From positions 1 to 33,338 of the forward strand of contig CAJUTO010000018.1 of assembly GCA_910589675.1 (NCBI GenBank): a stretch of 33,338 nucleotides of DNA. Direction: 5' to 3'. The position numbers and the translations under genes are program-made. Source of the DNA: an uncultured Lactobacillus sp. GTDB lineage: Bacteria > Bacillota > Bacilli > Lactobacillales > Lactobacillaceae. Shown piece after piece: positions 19,153 to 26,261 of the stretch. The notes under the pieces were generated by a model. The model had not been told where the DNA came from. It worked only from the letters and a program-made list of their open reading frames with translations, and searched no databases. Numbering within the stretch: the stretch's first letter is position 1; the number at the start of each line of letters is the position of its first letter.

Positions 19153-19161
19153 ATTATAGCA
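19153..19161 (-). promoter_or_regulatory. Extended -10 promoter of the sortase unit
   Basis: On the minus strand TGC followed by a perfect TATAAT (19153-19158), about 43 bases before the ATG at 19110. The -35 region is poor, as is common with the TGn extension. Confidence 0.5.
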
Positions 19162-19216
19162 AGCTATTAGTAATAAATTATCTTTTTTACTTAAATACAT
19201 ACACAAAGTAAACGTG

Positions 19217-19235
19217 GTAAACAACATATGCCAAA
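19217..19235 (+). promoter_or_regulatory. Shared 19-bp motif upstream of the first tetR
   Basis: GTAAACAACATATGCCAAA, 18 of 19 identical to 19950-19968 upstream of the second tetR. It lies in the divergent region between the sortase unit and tetR, about 60 bases before the tetR start. A second GTAAAC (19208-19213) lies just before it. Candidate TetR operator. Confidence 0.5.
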
Positions 19236-19294
19236 AGTAAATACAATGGTAATCTTTACTAATAGAGCTAGATAAGTAATGAGAGGAAAATTTT

Positions 19295-19933
19295 ATGGAT
19301 TTTCGAAGTATAAATACTAGAAATAGAATTTTTAGAGGATTTATTAAAGTATTAGAAGAAAAGCGTTTTAGTGAATGTACAACTTCTGACATTCTTAACT
19401 ACGCAGAAATTAGCAAGAAGACCTTCTATAATTACTACAAAAATAAGCAGGAATTATTAGAAGATCTAGAAAACGAATTATTAGTGGGCTTATGGAAGGC
19501 TTTGGAAACTGATCGCGCCGAACTACAAAAAATCGAAATTAATAACTCTACCCAAAAAATTAGAATAGCAGCAAAGTCAGCCTTTAACTCCACTTTAGAC
19601 TATTGTGACTTGCATCGAGAAGAATTAGTCTCTCTCCTTTCTTCTAATGGAGATATTTCTTTTCATAATGAAATCGTCAGAATAGCAAATAAGGAATTTG
19701 ATCTTCGTTGTCCTCACTTATTTAACATTGATCCCAAAACTTGTACTGGCCCAGAATTAAGTACGTATGCCGTTTTTAAAATAATATATGTAGATGCTAT
19801 TAAAAATGCCCTAATTCTTTGGTTAACTCATTATGATGACATGACTTTAACAGATATCAAATCTTTAACTGCCTTAGTACAAACTAGTTCGCCTGTTGAA
19901 TTGATGAAAATTCTTTCTCAAAAGCAAAACTGA
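19295..19933 (+). CDS. TetR/AcrR-family regulator 1
   Basis: 212 residues. The N-terminal DNA-binding domain covers residues ~9-55, with the recognition helix in the ISKKTFYNYYKNKQELL segment, the typical TetR signature. The remainder is a helical ligand or dimer domain that I cannot assign to a ligand. The start is the ATG at 19295, with AGAGGA seven bases upstream. It shares the YYKNK hinge, a DR(A/K)xL segment and an LLSxNGDIxF motif with the next gene, so the two are paralogues. It is divergent from the 84-aa protein and sortase, and may control either that unit or itself. Confidence 0.85.
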   Translation: MDFRSINTRNRIFRGFIKVLEEKRFSECTTSDILNYAEISKKTFYNYYKNKQELLEDLENELLVGLWKALETDRAELQKIEINNSTQKIRIAAKSAFNSTLDYCDLHREELVSLLSSNGDISFHNEIVRIANKEFDLRCPHLFNIDPKTCTGPELSTYAVFKIIYVDAIKNALILWLTHYDDMTLTDIKSLTALVQTSSPVELMKILSQKQN

Positions 19934-19949
19934 AATAATTTTGTAGAAA

Positions 19950-19968
19950 GTAAACATCATATGCCAAA
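19950..19968 (+). promoter_or_regulatory. Shared 19-bp motif upstream of the second tetR
   Basis: GTAAACATCATATGCCAAA, one mismatch to 19217-19235. A TTGACA box follows at about 19991, so the site is just upstream of a possible promoter. Confidence 0.5.
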
Positions 19969-20059
19969 CTTACATCTACAGACAATTTAATTTGACAATG
20001 TCTTTCTCCAAAATTAACTTTATTGATGGAAATTAAGAGACAGGAAGGCAAGTTAATAT

Positions 20060-20611
20060 ATGGATATAAGAATTAATAGCACTTTAGAACAAATTCAGTA
20101 TGGTCTATTTGAGACAATGAAAGCAATTCCTTTTAGAAAACTTACAAACCGTGATATAATAAAAAATTCTCATGTTAGCTCTCGAACATTCTATCGATAT
20201 TTTAAGAATAAAAATGACTTGCTAGAGAAAGTTGAGGACAATCTTATTTCTGATCTTATGATTTTTTTAAAAAAGGATCGTAAAATGCTAGAAAAAAATA
20301 AGCTTCTTAACATAGACGCAAATAGTTATCATCATACTTTAACGTTTTGTGCAAAGAAGCGAAAAGAAATTCTCCTTCTTCTTTCCCAAAATGGAGATAT
20401 TGGTTTCCTAATCAAAATAAAAAATTTGGGAAGAGAGGAACTAAAAAAAAGATTTGAATTAACAAATCGAAAAATCGAAAATAATTTTTATCTAGACAAC
20501 ACCGTAGATAAGAATCTAAATGTAGTTATCAACTGGCTTATCTATTATGACAATCTTTCAAAAAACAATATTAGCAAATTATTAGCTCAATCCAGTCTGC
20601 AAAATCTTTAA
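20060..20611 (+). CDS. TetR/AcrR-family regulator 2
   Basis: 183 residues and a paralogue of regulator 1. The N-terminal helix-turn-helix covers ~10-55 (NRDIIKNSHVSSRTFYRYFKNKNDLL), then comes a helical domain with the shared LLSQNGDIGF motif near residues 111-120. An AGGAAGG ribosome site lies about 11 bases before the ATG. The protein ends shorter than its neighbour but has no sign of damage. The ligand is unknown. Confidence 0.83.
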   Translation: MDIRINSTLEQIQYGLFETMKAIPFRKLTNRDIIKNSHVSSRTFYRYFKNKNDLLEKVEDNLISDLMIFLKKDRKMLEKNKLLNIDANSYHHTLTFCAKKRKEILLLLSQNGDIGFLIKIKNLGREELKKRFELTNRKIENNFYLDNTVDKNLNVVINWLIYYDNLSKNNISKLLAQSSLQNL

Positions 20612-20713
20612 ACTTTACGTAAACAAAGTGTGTCGATTATAAACCGATAGATTGTTGAGTCGAAGATATATTTTCCACTAAGATAAAAAAGGTATTAGAG
20701 GTGTGTAAGAAAA

Positions 20714-21102
20714 ATGAAAAATATAATTATACTCAACAATGAAAAAGAATTAATAAATCAAATTCAAGTTTTGCTTGAAGAAGATCGAAAAAGCCTAGAA
20801 ACTATCAATGGTATAATAGCTGAAACAAAAAAGAAGACAGTTACCCTATCTTCTTACTCAAATACATTCAAATATTTCAAAAAAATCGTAATTACATTTT
20901 ATGGTTGTTCTACGAAAATAATCAATCCTGGCTACAAATAAGAGAAATTTTTGAAAAAGATCAGGAAAAAAGGATCAACCTTATTTTTCAAAAAATGTGT
21001 CTAGGTAAGACACCAATCTATTGTGTTCCCAGTCAAATTTGGGTAAAATACCAGCCTGATAAAATTATAGACTATTTAATACAACAACTACGCTATAAAT
21101 AG
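20714..21102 (+). pseudogene. TetR-like remnant 3: no DNA-binding domain, frameshifted
   Basis: A frame from 20714 (after AGAGGTG) reads NNEKELINQIQVLLEEDRKSL...SSYSNTFKYFKK, which lines up with the ligand-domain start of regulator 2. At the A7 tract 20879-20885 the match moves to the next frame, NRNYILWLFYENN...LQIREIFEKDQEKRI, which aligns without gaps with regulator 2 (KRKEILLLLSQNGDIGF...), and runs to 21102. One extra A would join the two halves. The N-terminal helix-turn-helix is absent, so even repaired it would not bind DNA as a TetR. The gap 20612-20713 has no coding match to the missing domain. Confidence 0.7.
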
Positions 21103-21169
21103 ACGCCGGAAAATCAAATGTACGCTCTTAGGATGATCATTTAGATTTCTTACCCTACTTTTACCTAGT

Positions 21170-21218
21170 AAAAAGACTTTCTTTCTGTAATTCAATAAGC
21201 CAGAAAGAAAGTCTTTTT
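21170..21218. terminator. Bidirectional terminator between tetR array and peptidase
   Basis: 18-base perfect inverted repeat (21170-21187, 21201-21218) with a 13-base loop, A run on the left and T run on the right. It serves the plus-strand regulators and the minus-strand peptidase. Confidence 0.9.
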
Positions 21219-21282
21219 ATATTTTAAACTTATTTATTTAACATATACTTTTGCTAATCAGACCAAAGATAAGTTCGATTTA

Positions 21283-22599
21283 TTATAGTCCAATGTGTTC
21301 CCAAGGTTTTAAGTCAATAGCTGGCTCTTCCCAGAGTTTAACTAAATCGTCAGACAAATATTTCTTATCAACAACGACATCATACACATATTCTTCAAAC
21401 CACTTCTGGCTCATTTCGTAGAATCCTTTATGGCCATACTTATCACCCCAAGAATTTTCTACTTTCCATTTGCGAATTTCGCCATTATCTTCATCTACAC
21501 CGACTAAGGTCATATCGTGTGTTGCAGAGCCTTCCCCCGTGGCTAAACGATCTGCTTTACTCATTTGAGTATCAACACTAAATAGATCATCCGTTTTGTA
21601 TAATTCAGTATCAAGAAAACCAGTCTTACGTTCCATTTGTTTTAATACGTCGTTTCCAAAAATAACTGCTTTTCCATCTTTCAATTGGGCTGCAGCTGCT
21701 CTTGCCAAAATTTCAATTGGTACATTTAGGCCAGTAATCGGAGTACCACCAGCCACATTATCGTATAAACCTTGGTGATAGCGTTTGTTGTAATCATAAT
21801 TAGGTGAATTCAATAAAACAACGTAATCATCCCAATTAAAGTCTTTTAAATATTTTTCAGCAAATTGACGTGGCGTTAAATCCTTTTCTAAATGATATTT
21901 CTTATCGTCGTCTCGGTACTCTAAATCAAATTTCTTAGGTGGCTCACCCAAAGCAACTGCTGCCATTCGGTAAACCTCATTTAAAAATTCCCTCTTAGCT
22001 TTTTCAGCTTCTTCTAGCTTACCTTCTTGAACTAATTTACGAAGTACCAAAGCATCTTTTCTTTCTTTACGAGCTAAGGAATCGATTAAAGCACTAGTAT
22101 TATTTGAAGTTGCATTTTCTGGCATTGCATATGATGGAACAACACCATATTTTTTAACCAGATTAATAGCCATTTGCCACAATCCACCATCTTGACCTGC
22201 AAAGTCAAACCAAGTTTCGACTTCACGATCATCAATTGGTTTATCAGCTAAGCGAATCATACTATCATAAAAAGCATTTGCTCTCTCAATCTTATCCCAA
22301 AAGAAATTATAAGCTTGTGAGAAAGTAAAATCTTTAACATGATACTTTTGGCCAAAATGATGACGCAAAACATTTAAAGTAGCAAATTCCCAACAACGTC
22401 CAGAATGCTTTTGATCAGTAACTCCACCGATATCTAATTCAGTTGAAAAAGTGTGATTTAATCGCTTTGAAACTTCATCATTAAATGATGCTTCAAATAA
22501 TCCACTTCGACGTGCAGCTCTAGAAGCAATTTTATTTTTATCATTTTTGTTAAAGTCTGCAGAAAAAGCCGCTAATTCTTGTTCAGATAAGGCACCCAT
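21283..22599 (-). CDS. pepE: C1B-family cysteine peptidase (PepC/PepE/PepG group)
   Basis: Cytoplasmic papain-like peptidase of the bleomycin hydrolase family, 438 residues, which degrades imported peptides. The oxyanion Gln63 and catalytic Cys69 are in DQKHSGRCWEFA, His361 in SATHDMTLVG, and Asn382 in VENSWG. In PepC aminopeptidases the C-terminal tail (typically ending WDPMGALA) reaches into the active site and enforces aminopeptidase action. Here the tail ends PWEHIGL, about two residues shorter, which fits the endopeptidase types PepE/PepG. The length also fits PepE. The ATG at 22599 has AAGGAGAG about six bases upstream. The symbol is my best choice within a close set of paralogues. Confidence 0.85.
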   Translation of the reverse strand: MGALSEQELAAFSADFNKNDKNKIASRAARRSGLFEASFNDEVSKRLNHTFSTELDIGGVTDQKHSGRCWEFATLNVLRHHFGQKYHVKDFTFSQAYNFFWDKIERANAFYDSMIRLADKPIDDREVETWFDFAGQDGGLWQMAINLVKKYGVVPSYAMPENATSNNTSALIDSLARKERKDALVLRKLVQEGKLEEAEKAKREFLNEVYRMAAVALGEPPKKFDLEYRDDDKKYHLEKDLTPRQFAEKYLKDFNWDDYVVLLNSPNYDYNKRYHQGLYDNVAGGTPITGLNVPIEILARAAAAQLKDGKAVIFGNDVLKQMERKTGFLDTELYKTDDLFSVDTQMSKADRLATGEGSATHDMTLVGVDEDNGEIRKWKVENSWGDKYGHKGFYEMSQKWFEEYVYDVVVDKKYLSDDLVKLWEEPAIDLKPWEHIGL

Positions 22600-22677
22600 T
22601 ATATCTCTCCTTTTGTCTTCATCAATTTAATTAATTTTAATCTTACATTAATATAGAAAATAAGCAAGTTTTATAAC

Positions 22678-22710
22678 AAAAAAGACTAAGTATTCTTAAA
22701 TACCTAGTCT
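22678..22710 (-). terminator. Terminator of the PPOX-fold gene
   Basis: Twelve-base arms (22683-22694, 22699-22710) with one G-T wobble on the minus strand and a four-base loop, then six T on that strand. Confidence 0.8.
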
Positions 22711-22758
22711 CTTTATTAAATAATTTAAAATGTAGACAGAAAAATATCTTTTCTATAA

Positions 22759-23124
22759 TTATTCAAAAATTTCATCAATATCAAGTACTACTACAAATGC
22801 ATTTGGAGTATCGGTACCAGAAACGATCTTCTTTGCATATTCATCATCTTCATGAACATGTGGCGTAGCCAAAACTTGAACAGCAGTATGTGATGGTACA
22901 TCAGCTGCTACTAATGCTACTTTTGAACCATTTTTAATATTTTCAAAGGCTGCACCTTTAGTTTTTTCAAGATATTGCATATGAGATGGGTCTAATACTG
23001 TCATTGAGCCTTTAGGACCAACTTGTGGATTACCATTTTCATCAACAGTAGCAATGTAAACTAAATTGTTCTTAAAAAGGTCAGCTTGTTTATCAGTTAA
23101 TTTATTTGTGTTTAATTTTTTCAT
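22759..23124 (-). CDS. Pyridoxamine 5'-phosphate oxidase-fold protein
   Basis: 121 residues of the small flavin-binding split-barrel type: LFKNNLVYIATVDENGNPQVGPKGSMTVLD is the typical first strands and turn, followed by AFENIKNGSKVALVAAD. Such proteins bind FMN or related cofactors and are often annotated as general-stress or PPOX-family; the true substrate is unknown. The start is the ATG at 23124 with AAGGAA about ten bases upstream; the frame is open ten codons further to a TTG inside the promoter, which I reject. A perfect TATAAT lies on the minus strand at 23154-23159. It is a single-gene unit with its own terminator. Confidence 0.8.
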   Translation of the reverse strand: MKKLNTNKLTDKQADLFKNNLVYIATVDENGNPQVGPKGSMTVLDPSHMQYLEKTKGAAFENIKNGSKVALVAADVPSHTAVQVLATPHVHEDDEYAKKIVSGTDTPNAFVVVLDIDEIFE

Positions 23125-23159
23125 AGTATATAGTTCCTTTCTACTACTAATCAATTATA

Positions 23160-23438
23160 AGTATAGGCCTATTTAATAAAAAAATCTTCTTTTTTGCTCA
23201 AATTTTTATAATATTTAATTAAATTAAATAACATTTATACCAAATATCAATCTATATAAATAGATTTTTCTTTTTTTATTGTCTTATTAATGAGTCAAAT
23301 TTAATAACATTTAGCTTATATGAAATCGTTTTATTTTTCATTAACATCAGGAATTTTTTATTCCTTATCCATCTTGATAAGCCTCATTAAACTATAAATA
23401 AAAAATTATATTAAAAATAAGAAAAATATAATTTGATG
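23160..23438. other. AT-rich intergenic stretch, no gene seen
   Basis: About 280 very AT-rich bases between the promoter of the PPOX-fold gene and the T-box promoter. All frames are short and lack ribosome sites. The words AATAACATTTA and TTAATAACATTTAG recur at about 23227 and 23300, and a small CTTATC/GATAAG hairpin lies near 23365-23383. I see no coding or RNA gene. Confidence 0.5.
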
Positions 23439-23466
23439 TTGACTTATTTTCAAAACGGCGTAATAT
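23439..23466 (+). promoter_or_regulatory. Promoter of the T-box leader
   Basis: TTGACT (23439-23444), 16 bases, TAATAT (23461-23466). It lies directly before the T-box leader. Confidence 0.5.
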
Positions 23467-23479
23467 TATGGTCACAAAC

Positions 23480-23757
23480 ATTATTATCAAACAGCTTTGA
23501 TAAGGAAAAGTAATTAGGAAATCGTCTTTCAGAGAATTTCTGGTTGGTGTGAAGAAATAGATAGATTCTTAATGAAAATCACCTTTGAGCGTAAACTACG
23601 ATTTAGAGTGGTTTAAGGGACAGCCCTTTATAGCGACGGCGTATCGTTCTCCTGTATTGAACCGTACGTTAATTAAAGACTAGTTTTCTAGTAAAAATAG
23701 GTGGTACAGCGACAAGACGCCCTATTGGATCAAATTGATCTAATAGGACGTCTTTTT
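23480..23757 (+). promoter_or_regulatory. T-box riboswitch, probable Ile specifier
   Basis: A leader RNA that senses uncharged tRNA and lets transcription continue into the peptide-binding protein gene. Visible parts are the AGTA element near 23496, the conserved distal loop GGTGTGAA (23546-23553), the specifier region GAAAATCACC (23574-23583), a hairpin AAGGG/CCCTT (23615-23628), a stem ACTAG/CTAGT (23679-23692), the T-box core AGGTGGTACAGCG (23699-23711), and a terminator. In the specifier loop only ATC (23578-23580) is followed by the usual purine, which points to tRNA-Ile; other triplets (AAT, TCA, CAC) are followed by C. The class is certain; the amino acid is moderately supported. Confidence 0.92.
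23714..23757 (+). terminator. T-box terminator hairpin
   Basis: Arms AAGACG-C-CCTATT-G-GATCA and TGATC-T-AATAGG-A-CGTCTT followed by a T run. The left arm overlaps the 3' part of the antiterminator (CGCCCTATT pairs with AATAGG of the T-box), giving the mutually exclusive switch. Confidence 0.9.
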
Positions 23758-23806
23758 GTTTTCTTAATCATGCTGTTAGTGGATTTTTGACGAAAGGAGA
23801 TTTTAT

Positions 23807-25561
23807 ATGAAGATGTCAAAGTCCAAACTGCTGTATGTAACTCTCGCAAGCTCTCTTACGATATTCGCAACTGCTTGTGGTGCTAAGAAAACTGATTCCA
23901 GTAATCAGACAATCAAGTTTTCTCAGAATGTCCCCAAGAAAGCCATTAAAAAAGGTGGCACTCTTACCTATGCACTAGAAAACGAATCACCTTTTACTGG
24001 AATTTTTCTCTCAGAAATTGCTGATACCAGTCCCGATGTAGAGGCTGCCGCTCCGGGAGATGAGTCGCTGTTTTCAATCAATGATCAATATCAAATTACT
24101 GATAAAGGAGCTGCCACGTTAAAATTAAATCATCACGATAATACAGCTAAAATCAAGGTAAAGGACAAAGTTCGCTGGTCAGATGGTAAACCAGTAGTTG
24201 CCAAAGATCTAGAGTACTCTTATGAAATTCTTGCCAATCCTAAGGTTCAAACTACTCAATATACTTCTTCATTAGAAAATATTAAAGGTATGGCTGAATA
24301 TCATCAAGGAAAAGCCAAAGAAATTTCTGGAATTGAAATGCCAGATGGTCCTAACGGGAAGACCTTAATTCTTCATTTCAAAGAATTAAAACCAGCAATG
24401 CTAAATGCTGCTAGTGGTTTTTACTGGGAACATGCCGCTCCTTATCACTATTTGAAAAAAGTACCATTCGAAAAATTAGTATCTAGTGATCAAGTTAGAA
24501 AGCATCCCCTCTACTTTGGTCCTTACAAGATGGATAAGACAGTTCAGGGTCAATCAACTAGCTGGTCTAGAAATCCGTATTATTGGCGTGGAAAACCTAA
24601 TTTTGCTCATATCTACATGTCAAATATTACTAATTCAAATGTTTCCCAAGCAATCAAAAGCCACAAATTTGATGTAGCCAGTGTTTTAGACTCTCAATGG
24701 CTGCAAGTCAAAAATACTAAGGGAGTTAATTTCGTTGGCAAAAAGACTCTCAGCTACAACTACCTAGCCTTTAAAGTTGGTAAATGGGATCAAAAACTAG
24801 GAAAAAATGTAGAAAATCCTCATGCCAAAATGAATAACCCCGCCTTAAGAAAAGCAATGGCTTATGCTATGAATGTAGATGTTATTAATAATCGTTTTTA
24901 TCATGGCTTAAAATTCAGAGTTAATTCACTAATTCCTTCACAATTTACGCCATATTACGATAAAAACATTCCAACTTATTCTTATAACTTAAATAAAGCT
25001 AATGAATTATTAGATAAAGCTGGCTACAAAAAAGCTCCTGGTGCCCTTTACAGACGTCAGCCTAACGGTAAGCCTTTAGTAATTAATATAGCTGTGCGGG
25101 GATCAGGCGAAAACAGCGAGGCGATCTGGCGCAACTATATCCAGCAATGGAAAAAAGCCGGCCTAAACGTTAAGTTTCTTGGCGGTCGCCCAATGGAATT
25201 TAATCGCTGGGTTGCCGCAGTTAAATCTAGTGATCCAAAAATTGATGTACTTGAAGGAAGCTGGGGCGCTGCCGGTGACCCTTCTCCAAGCGTATTTTAT
25301 GGTGAAAAAATGCCATATAACTTTGCCCGCTTTGTGTCTCCAACTAATACTAAACTTTTAGATGAAATTGATTCTGCCAAATCTTTTGATAAAAATTATC
25401 GAGTACAAAAATTCCATGAATGGCAAAGATGGATGTACAATAAAGCTTACGTCGTTCCAACTAGTGGAGCTTACTCGGTTACTGCAGTTAACAGTAAGGT
25501 TACGGGATGGTCATTAAAACCATCTGCTAATGTTTGGTATGAAGCTGGCTTTAGCAAATAA
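23807..25561 (+). CDS. oppA: Oligopeptide-binding lipoprotein (OppA family)
   Basis: Extracytoplasmic substrate-binding protein of family 5 (SBP_bac_5), 584 residues, capturing peptides for an ABC importer. The signal peptide ends in a lipobox with Cys24 (FATAC), so it is lipid-anchored. The family blocks are visible: KKGGTLTYAL near the mature start, VRWSDGKPVVAKDLEYSYE around residues 123-141, and YNLNKANELLDKAGY in the C-terminal lobe. AAAGGAG lies eight bases before the ATG. No permease or ATPase gene is nearby, so it must work with a transporter encoded elsewhere. Control by the upstream T-box ties peptide uptake to amino-acid starvation. Confidence 0.92.
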   Translation: MKMSKSKLLYVTLASSLTIFATACGAKKTDSSNQTIKFSQNVPKKAIKKGGTLTYALENESPFTGIFLSEIADTSPDVEAAAPGDESLFSINDQYQITDKGAATLKLNHHDNTAKIKVKDKVRWSDGKPVVAKDLEYSYEILANPKVQTTQYTSSLENIKGMAEYHQGKAKEISGIEMPDGPNGKTLILHFKELKPAMLNAASGFYWEHAAPYHYLKKVPFEKLVSSDQVRKHPLYFGPYKMDKTVQGQSTSWSRNPYYWRGKPNFAHIYMSNITNSNVSQAIKSHKFDVASVLDSQWLQVKNTKGVNFVGKKTLSYNYLAFKVGKWDQKLGKNVENPHAKMNNPALRKAMAYAMNVDVINNRFYHGLKFRVNSLIPSQFTPYYDKNIPTYSYNLNKANELLDKAGYKKAPGALYRRQPNGKPLVINIAVRGSGENSEAIWRNYIQQWKKAGLNVKFLGGRPMEFNRWVAAVKSSDPKIDVLEGSWGAAGDPSPSVFYGEKMPYNFARFVSPTNTKLLDEIDSAKSFDKNYRVQKFHEWQRWMYNKAYVVPTSGAYSVTAVNSKVTGWSLKPSANVWYEAGFSK

Positions 25562-25612
25562 TTCATAAATCACAACTAATCAACATATATAACTTTAATA
25601 TCGACTTGTCCT

Positions 25613-25648
25613 AAAAATGAAGTATCTATAAATGGATACTTCATTTTT
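25613..25648. terminator. Bidirectional terminator between oppA and merR
   Basis: 14-base arms AAAAATGAAGTATC / GATACTTCATTTTT with an eight-base loop. The right arm touches the merR stop codon (25648-25650), so the two convergent genes share it. Confidence 0.85.
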
Positions 25649-26085
25649 TATTTATCAATTTTTAGATATCGACCATGCTCATCGACTACGCCTTTAAAAT
25701 GATACTTTTGACCATCTTGCACTAAAAGTTCTCCCAAGTCGATCTCACCGTAGGCTTTATCTGCATCCGTAATAGTTACATCATTAAAAGTGTGTTCAAA
25801 AAAATTTCTCACAATTTTACTTTTTACTTTAATATCTTTTGAGCGCTCAAAGGCTGCAGATAAAGTAAATCCCTGATCAAGTTGAGTTTTAATAAAAATA
25901 ATTAAATATAAAGTTGAAAGAGTATATCTTCTAACTCCACTTTGATTATCATCGACCGGCTTAATATATCCCTTTTCTTCCCAATACCGTAACTGTCTTT
26001 GCGAAACACCAACCGTTTTACTTACTTCGCCTATTCCGACTTCAATATTTTGAAACACATCATGAAATATCTTTTTTGCTTCCAT
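25648..26085 (-). CDS. MerR-family transcriptional regulator
   Basis: 145 residues. The winged helix-turn-helix is at about residues 17-65, with the MerR signature IGEVSKTVGVSQRQLRYWEEKGYIKP followed by the wing GVRRYTLSTLYLI. The C-terminal part is short and lacks the Cys pattern of metal-sensing members, so the signal is more likely organic. The ATG at 26085 is chosen because AAGGA lies seven bases upstream; an in-frame ATG seven codons earlier has none. It is divergent from the DHA2 exporter, the usual arrangement when a MerR protein controls a drug pump. Confidence 0.85.
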   Translation of the reverse strand: MEAKKIFHDVFQNIEVGIGEVSKTVGVSQRQLRYWEEKGYIKPVDDNQSGVRRYTLSTLYLIIFIKTQLDQGFTLSAAFERSKDIKVKSKIVRNFFEHTFNDVTITDADKAYGEIDLGELLVQDGQKYHFKGVVDEHGRYLKIDK

Positions 26086-26185
26086 TTTTTTATCCTTAAA
26101 TATCATAATCTCAATTCTAGTTTAAAATCTTATGACAGTTTTAGCAACATATATGTCAAAGATAATTACATGTTTGTAAGATTAT

Positions 26186-26214
26186 TTGACAATCATTCTC
26201 TTTAAGATTATAGT
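26186..26214 (+). promoter_or_regulatory. Promoter of the exporter operon
   Basis: TTGACA (26186-26191), 17 bases, TATAGT (26209-26214). Just upstream, AATCTTA and TAAGATT form a wide inverted repeat, near 26128 and 26177, that could take part in regulator binding. Confidence 0.65.
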
Positions 26215-26261
26215 TTTTATAGTTAAATTTTAATATTAATAACTTAGAAAGGATCTTCAAA

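Noticed and set aside
23574-23583. His (CAC) or Asn (AAT) as T-box specifier
   Set aside because: Both would be followed by C; specifiers are usually followed by a purine, which only ATC meets. Not fully excluded.
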